A DNA stretch of 7,644 nt from an uncultured Verrucomicrobiales bacterium (lineage in GTDB: Bacteria > Verrucomicrobiota > Verrucomicrobiia > Verrucomicrobiales > DEV007): positions 1 to 7,644 of the forward strand of contig CALCSP010000670.1 of NCBI GenBank assembly GCA_937893785.1, written 5' to 3'. The position numbers were made by a program, and so were the translations under genes. This document shows positions 6,617-7,644 of this stretch, piece after piece. The first letter of the stretch is position 1. Each line of letters begins with the position of its first letter. The notes under the pieces were generated by a model. The model saw nothing but the letters and a program-made list of their open reading frames with translations. It searched no databases and was not told where the DNA came from.

Positions 6617-7644
6617 ATGAACTTGCCTAGAAATACCATCCTCATTGCCGCTTGTTCCTGCTTGATATTTCAGGGAAAGACACCTGCCAAGCCCTTTGAT
6701 CAAAAGCTCTACGACGAGAAGGCCCGCACCTACTCACCTGAGGAAAGCATGGCCATGATCGAGATGGCGGATGGCTATCATCTGGAACTGGTGGCTGCGG
6801 AACCCATGGTTGAGGAACCGGCTGCAATTGCCTGGGATGGTGATGGAAAGCTCTACGTGGCTGAGCTGAATACATACATGCAAGATATTGACGGCAGAAA
6901 CCAGCATGCACCGACAAGCCGGGTTGTCCTGCTGGAGGACACTGATGATGACGGAAAAATGGATAAGCGAAGTATCTTTGTGGATGGGCTGGTATTGCCG
7001 CGCATGATCCAGCCAATTGATGACCGGGTGATTATCCGCGAAACCAATACTTTTGATTTGCACTCCTACCGTGACACCAATGGTGACGGTGTGGCTGACG
7101 AGAAAAAACTCGTCTATCAGGGCGGCAGGCGCGGCGGCAACCTTGAGCACCAGCCCAGTGGCCTGGAATGGAACATCGATAACTGGATGTATGTCACCTA
7201 CACCAACAAACGTTATCGGTGGGTTGGTGACCGTATTGAAGCGGAACAGCTACCTTCCGGATCTGGACAGTGGGGTGTCACCCATGATGATGTTGGTCGC
7301 AATTTCTTCTGCACCGGTGGCGGTGAGAACCCGGCAATGAGCTTCCAGAGACCCATGGTCTACGGGAAAATATCACTTCCCGGAGAACAGGAACCCGGTT
7401 TCCGTGAGGTGTTTCCCTTGGTGCAGATTCCCGATGTGCAGGGAGGTGGCGGCCGTTTTCGCAAAAACGACCTGACCCTGAATAACTTCACCGGTTGCGC
7501 GGGTCAGCATATCTTCCGCGGGGATCGCCTTCCCGGAGATATGTACGGCGACTACTTCATTCCCGACGCTGCTTTTTCCCGCTGGATGTACTCGGGACCA
7601 GTGCACGCATGTGGTTACTGGTTACTGCAAGTAACCAGTAACCA
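6617..7644 (+). CDS. PVC-type membrane-bound dehydrogenase, N-terminal part (3' truncated)
   Basis: The frame runs from the ATG at 6617 to the right edge without a stop (342 codons plus 2 nt). It matches the N-terminal beta-propeller-like domain of the PVC putative membrane-bound dehydrogenases, whose full-length members are usually large and carry a C-terminal c-type heme motif CxxCH that would lie outside this window. Family features are GYHLELVAAEPMVEEPAAIAWD (start at 53), KLYVAEL (78-84), two calcium-loop-like motifs DTDDDGKMDK (108-117) and DTNGDGVADE (153-162), NLEHQPSGLEW (175-185), QIPDVQGG (270-277) and GQHIFRGDRLPGDMYGDYF (296-314). The N-terminus is a short probable export signal (R5, hydrophobic 7-18); LIAAC at 9-13 resembles a lipobox but the preceding core is short. 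No Shine-Dalgarno is evident. After about residue 316 the expected continuation (roughly EPVGRLIRR) is not seen, and the sequence enters a hairpin, so the last ~25 codons may not be genuine. Confidence 0.85.
   Translation, partial: MNLPRNTILIAACSCLIFQGKTPAKPFDQKLYDEKARTYSPEESMAMIEMADGYHLELVAAEPMVEEPAAIAWDGDGKLYVAELNTYMQDIDGRNQHAPTSRVVLLEDTDDDGKMDKRSIFVDGLVLPRMIQPIDDRVIIRETNTFDLHSYRDTNGDGVADEKKLVYQGGRRGGNLEHQPSGLEWNIDNWMYVTYTNKRYRWVGDRIEAEQLPSGSGQWGVTHDDVGRNFFCTGGGENPAMSFQRPMVYGKISLPGEQEPGFREVFPLVQIPDVQGGGGRFRKNDLTLNNFTGCAGQHIFRGDRLPGDMYGDYFIPDAAFSRWMYSGPVHACGYWLLQVTSN
7612..7644. repeat. perfect 15-bp inverted repeat (hairpin) at the right end
   Basis: TGGTTACTGGTTACT (7612-7626), loop GCA, AGTAACCAGTAACCA (7630-7644): a perfect 15-bp stem with a 3-nt loop that finishes on the last base of the window. 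Each arm holds two copies of the 7-mer TGGTTAC. It sits inside the open frame of the dehydrogenase, where that protein no longer resembles its family. A fold-back or assembly end artefact is the simplest reading; a real hairpin cannot be excluded. Confidence 0.9.

Noticed and set aside
6536..6703. A 56-residue N-terminal extension of the secreted repeat protein, using an upstream ATG at 6703
   Set aside because: It would overlap the 5' end of the divergent dehydrogenase gene, and the downstream ATG at 6535 is followed at once by a good signal peptide.
6734..7150. Minus-strand open frames of 60-138 codons across the dehydrogenase gene
   Set aside because: They lie antisense to a frame with clear family motifs, show no recognisable domain, and look like shadows.
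7373..7606. Minus-strand 77-codon frame near the right end
   Set aside because: It is antisense to the conserved QIPDVQGG...GQHIFRGDRLP region of the dehydrogenase and has no features of its own.

Overview
The window looks like a piece of a free-living bacterium of the PVC superphylum, most likely a Verrucomicrobiota (Opitutae/Puniceicoccales-like) member. This rests on protein families that are abundant there: a PVC-type membrane-bound dehydrogenase (the CxxCH heme-protein family), a CotH-kinase protein with chitobiase-like and lamin-tail modules, and a secreted protein of paired discoidin-like domains. No taxonomic search was possible. Both ends of the window cut through genes, and the right end finishes exactly on a perfect hairpin, so this is probably a draft contig.

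Layout, left to right. (1) 2-2230, plus strand: the C-terminal part of a large secreted CotH-family protein; its N-terminus lies off the left edge. (2) 2244-3599, minus strand: a LolC/LolE-type lipoprotein-export permease, ending only 13 bp from the CotH stop (convergent). (3) 3592-3660, minus strand: a possible 22-codon leader ORF whose stop overlaps the permease GTG start. (4) 3666-5171, minus strand: lysyl-tRNA synthetase, complete. (5) 5228-6535, minus strand: a secreted protein with two tandem ~155-residue discoidin-like repeats and a C-terminal beta module. (6) 6536-6616: an 81-bp divergent intergenic region with a 9-bp inverted repeat. (7) 6617-7644, plus strand: the N-terminal 342 codons of a PVC-type membrane-bound dehydrogenase, running off the right edge.

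The lysS-lol pair is housekeeping: same strand, 66 bp apart, probably co-transcribed. The CotH protein, the repeat protein and the dehydrogenase all look exported and belong to the expanded extracytoplasmic repertoire of PVC bacteria; their substrates cannot be read from sequence. Between 5228 and 3592 all genes run on the minus strand with short gaps, so the repeat-protein gene could also feed transcription into lysS.

I see no mobile element, CRISPR array, tRNA/rRNA gene or defence system, and no convincing undescribed multi-gene system. The points most worth a second look are the possible leader ORF coupled to lolC/E, the terminal hairpin with apparent loss of family similarity just before it, the domain apparently nested inside a chitobiase-like domain of the CotH protein, and the internal duplication of the secreted repeat protein.
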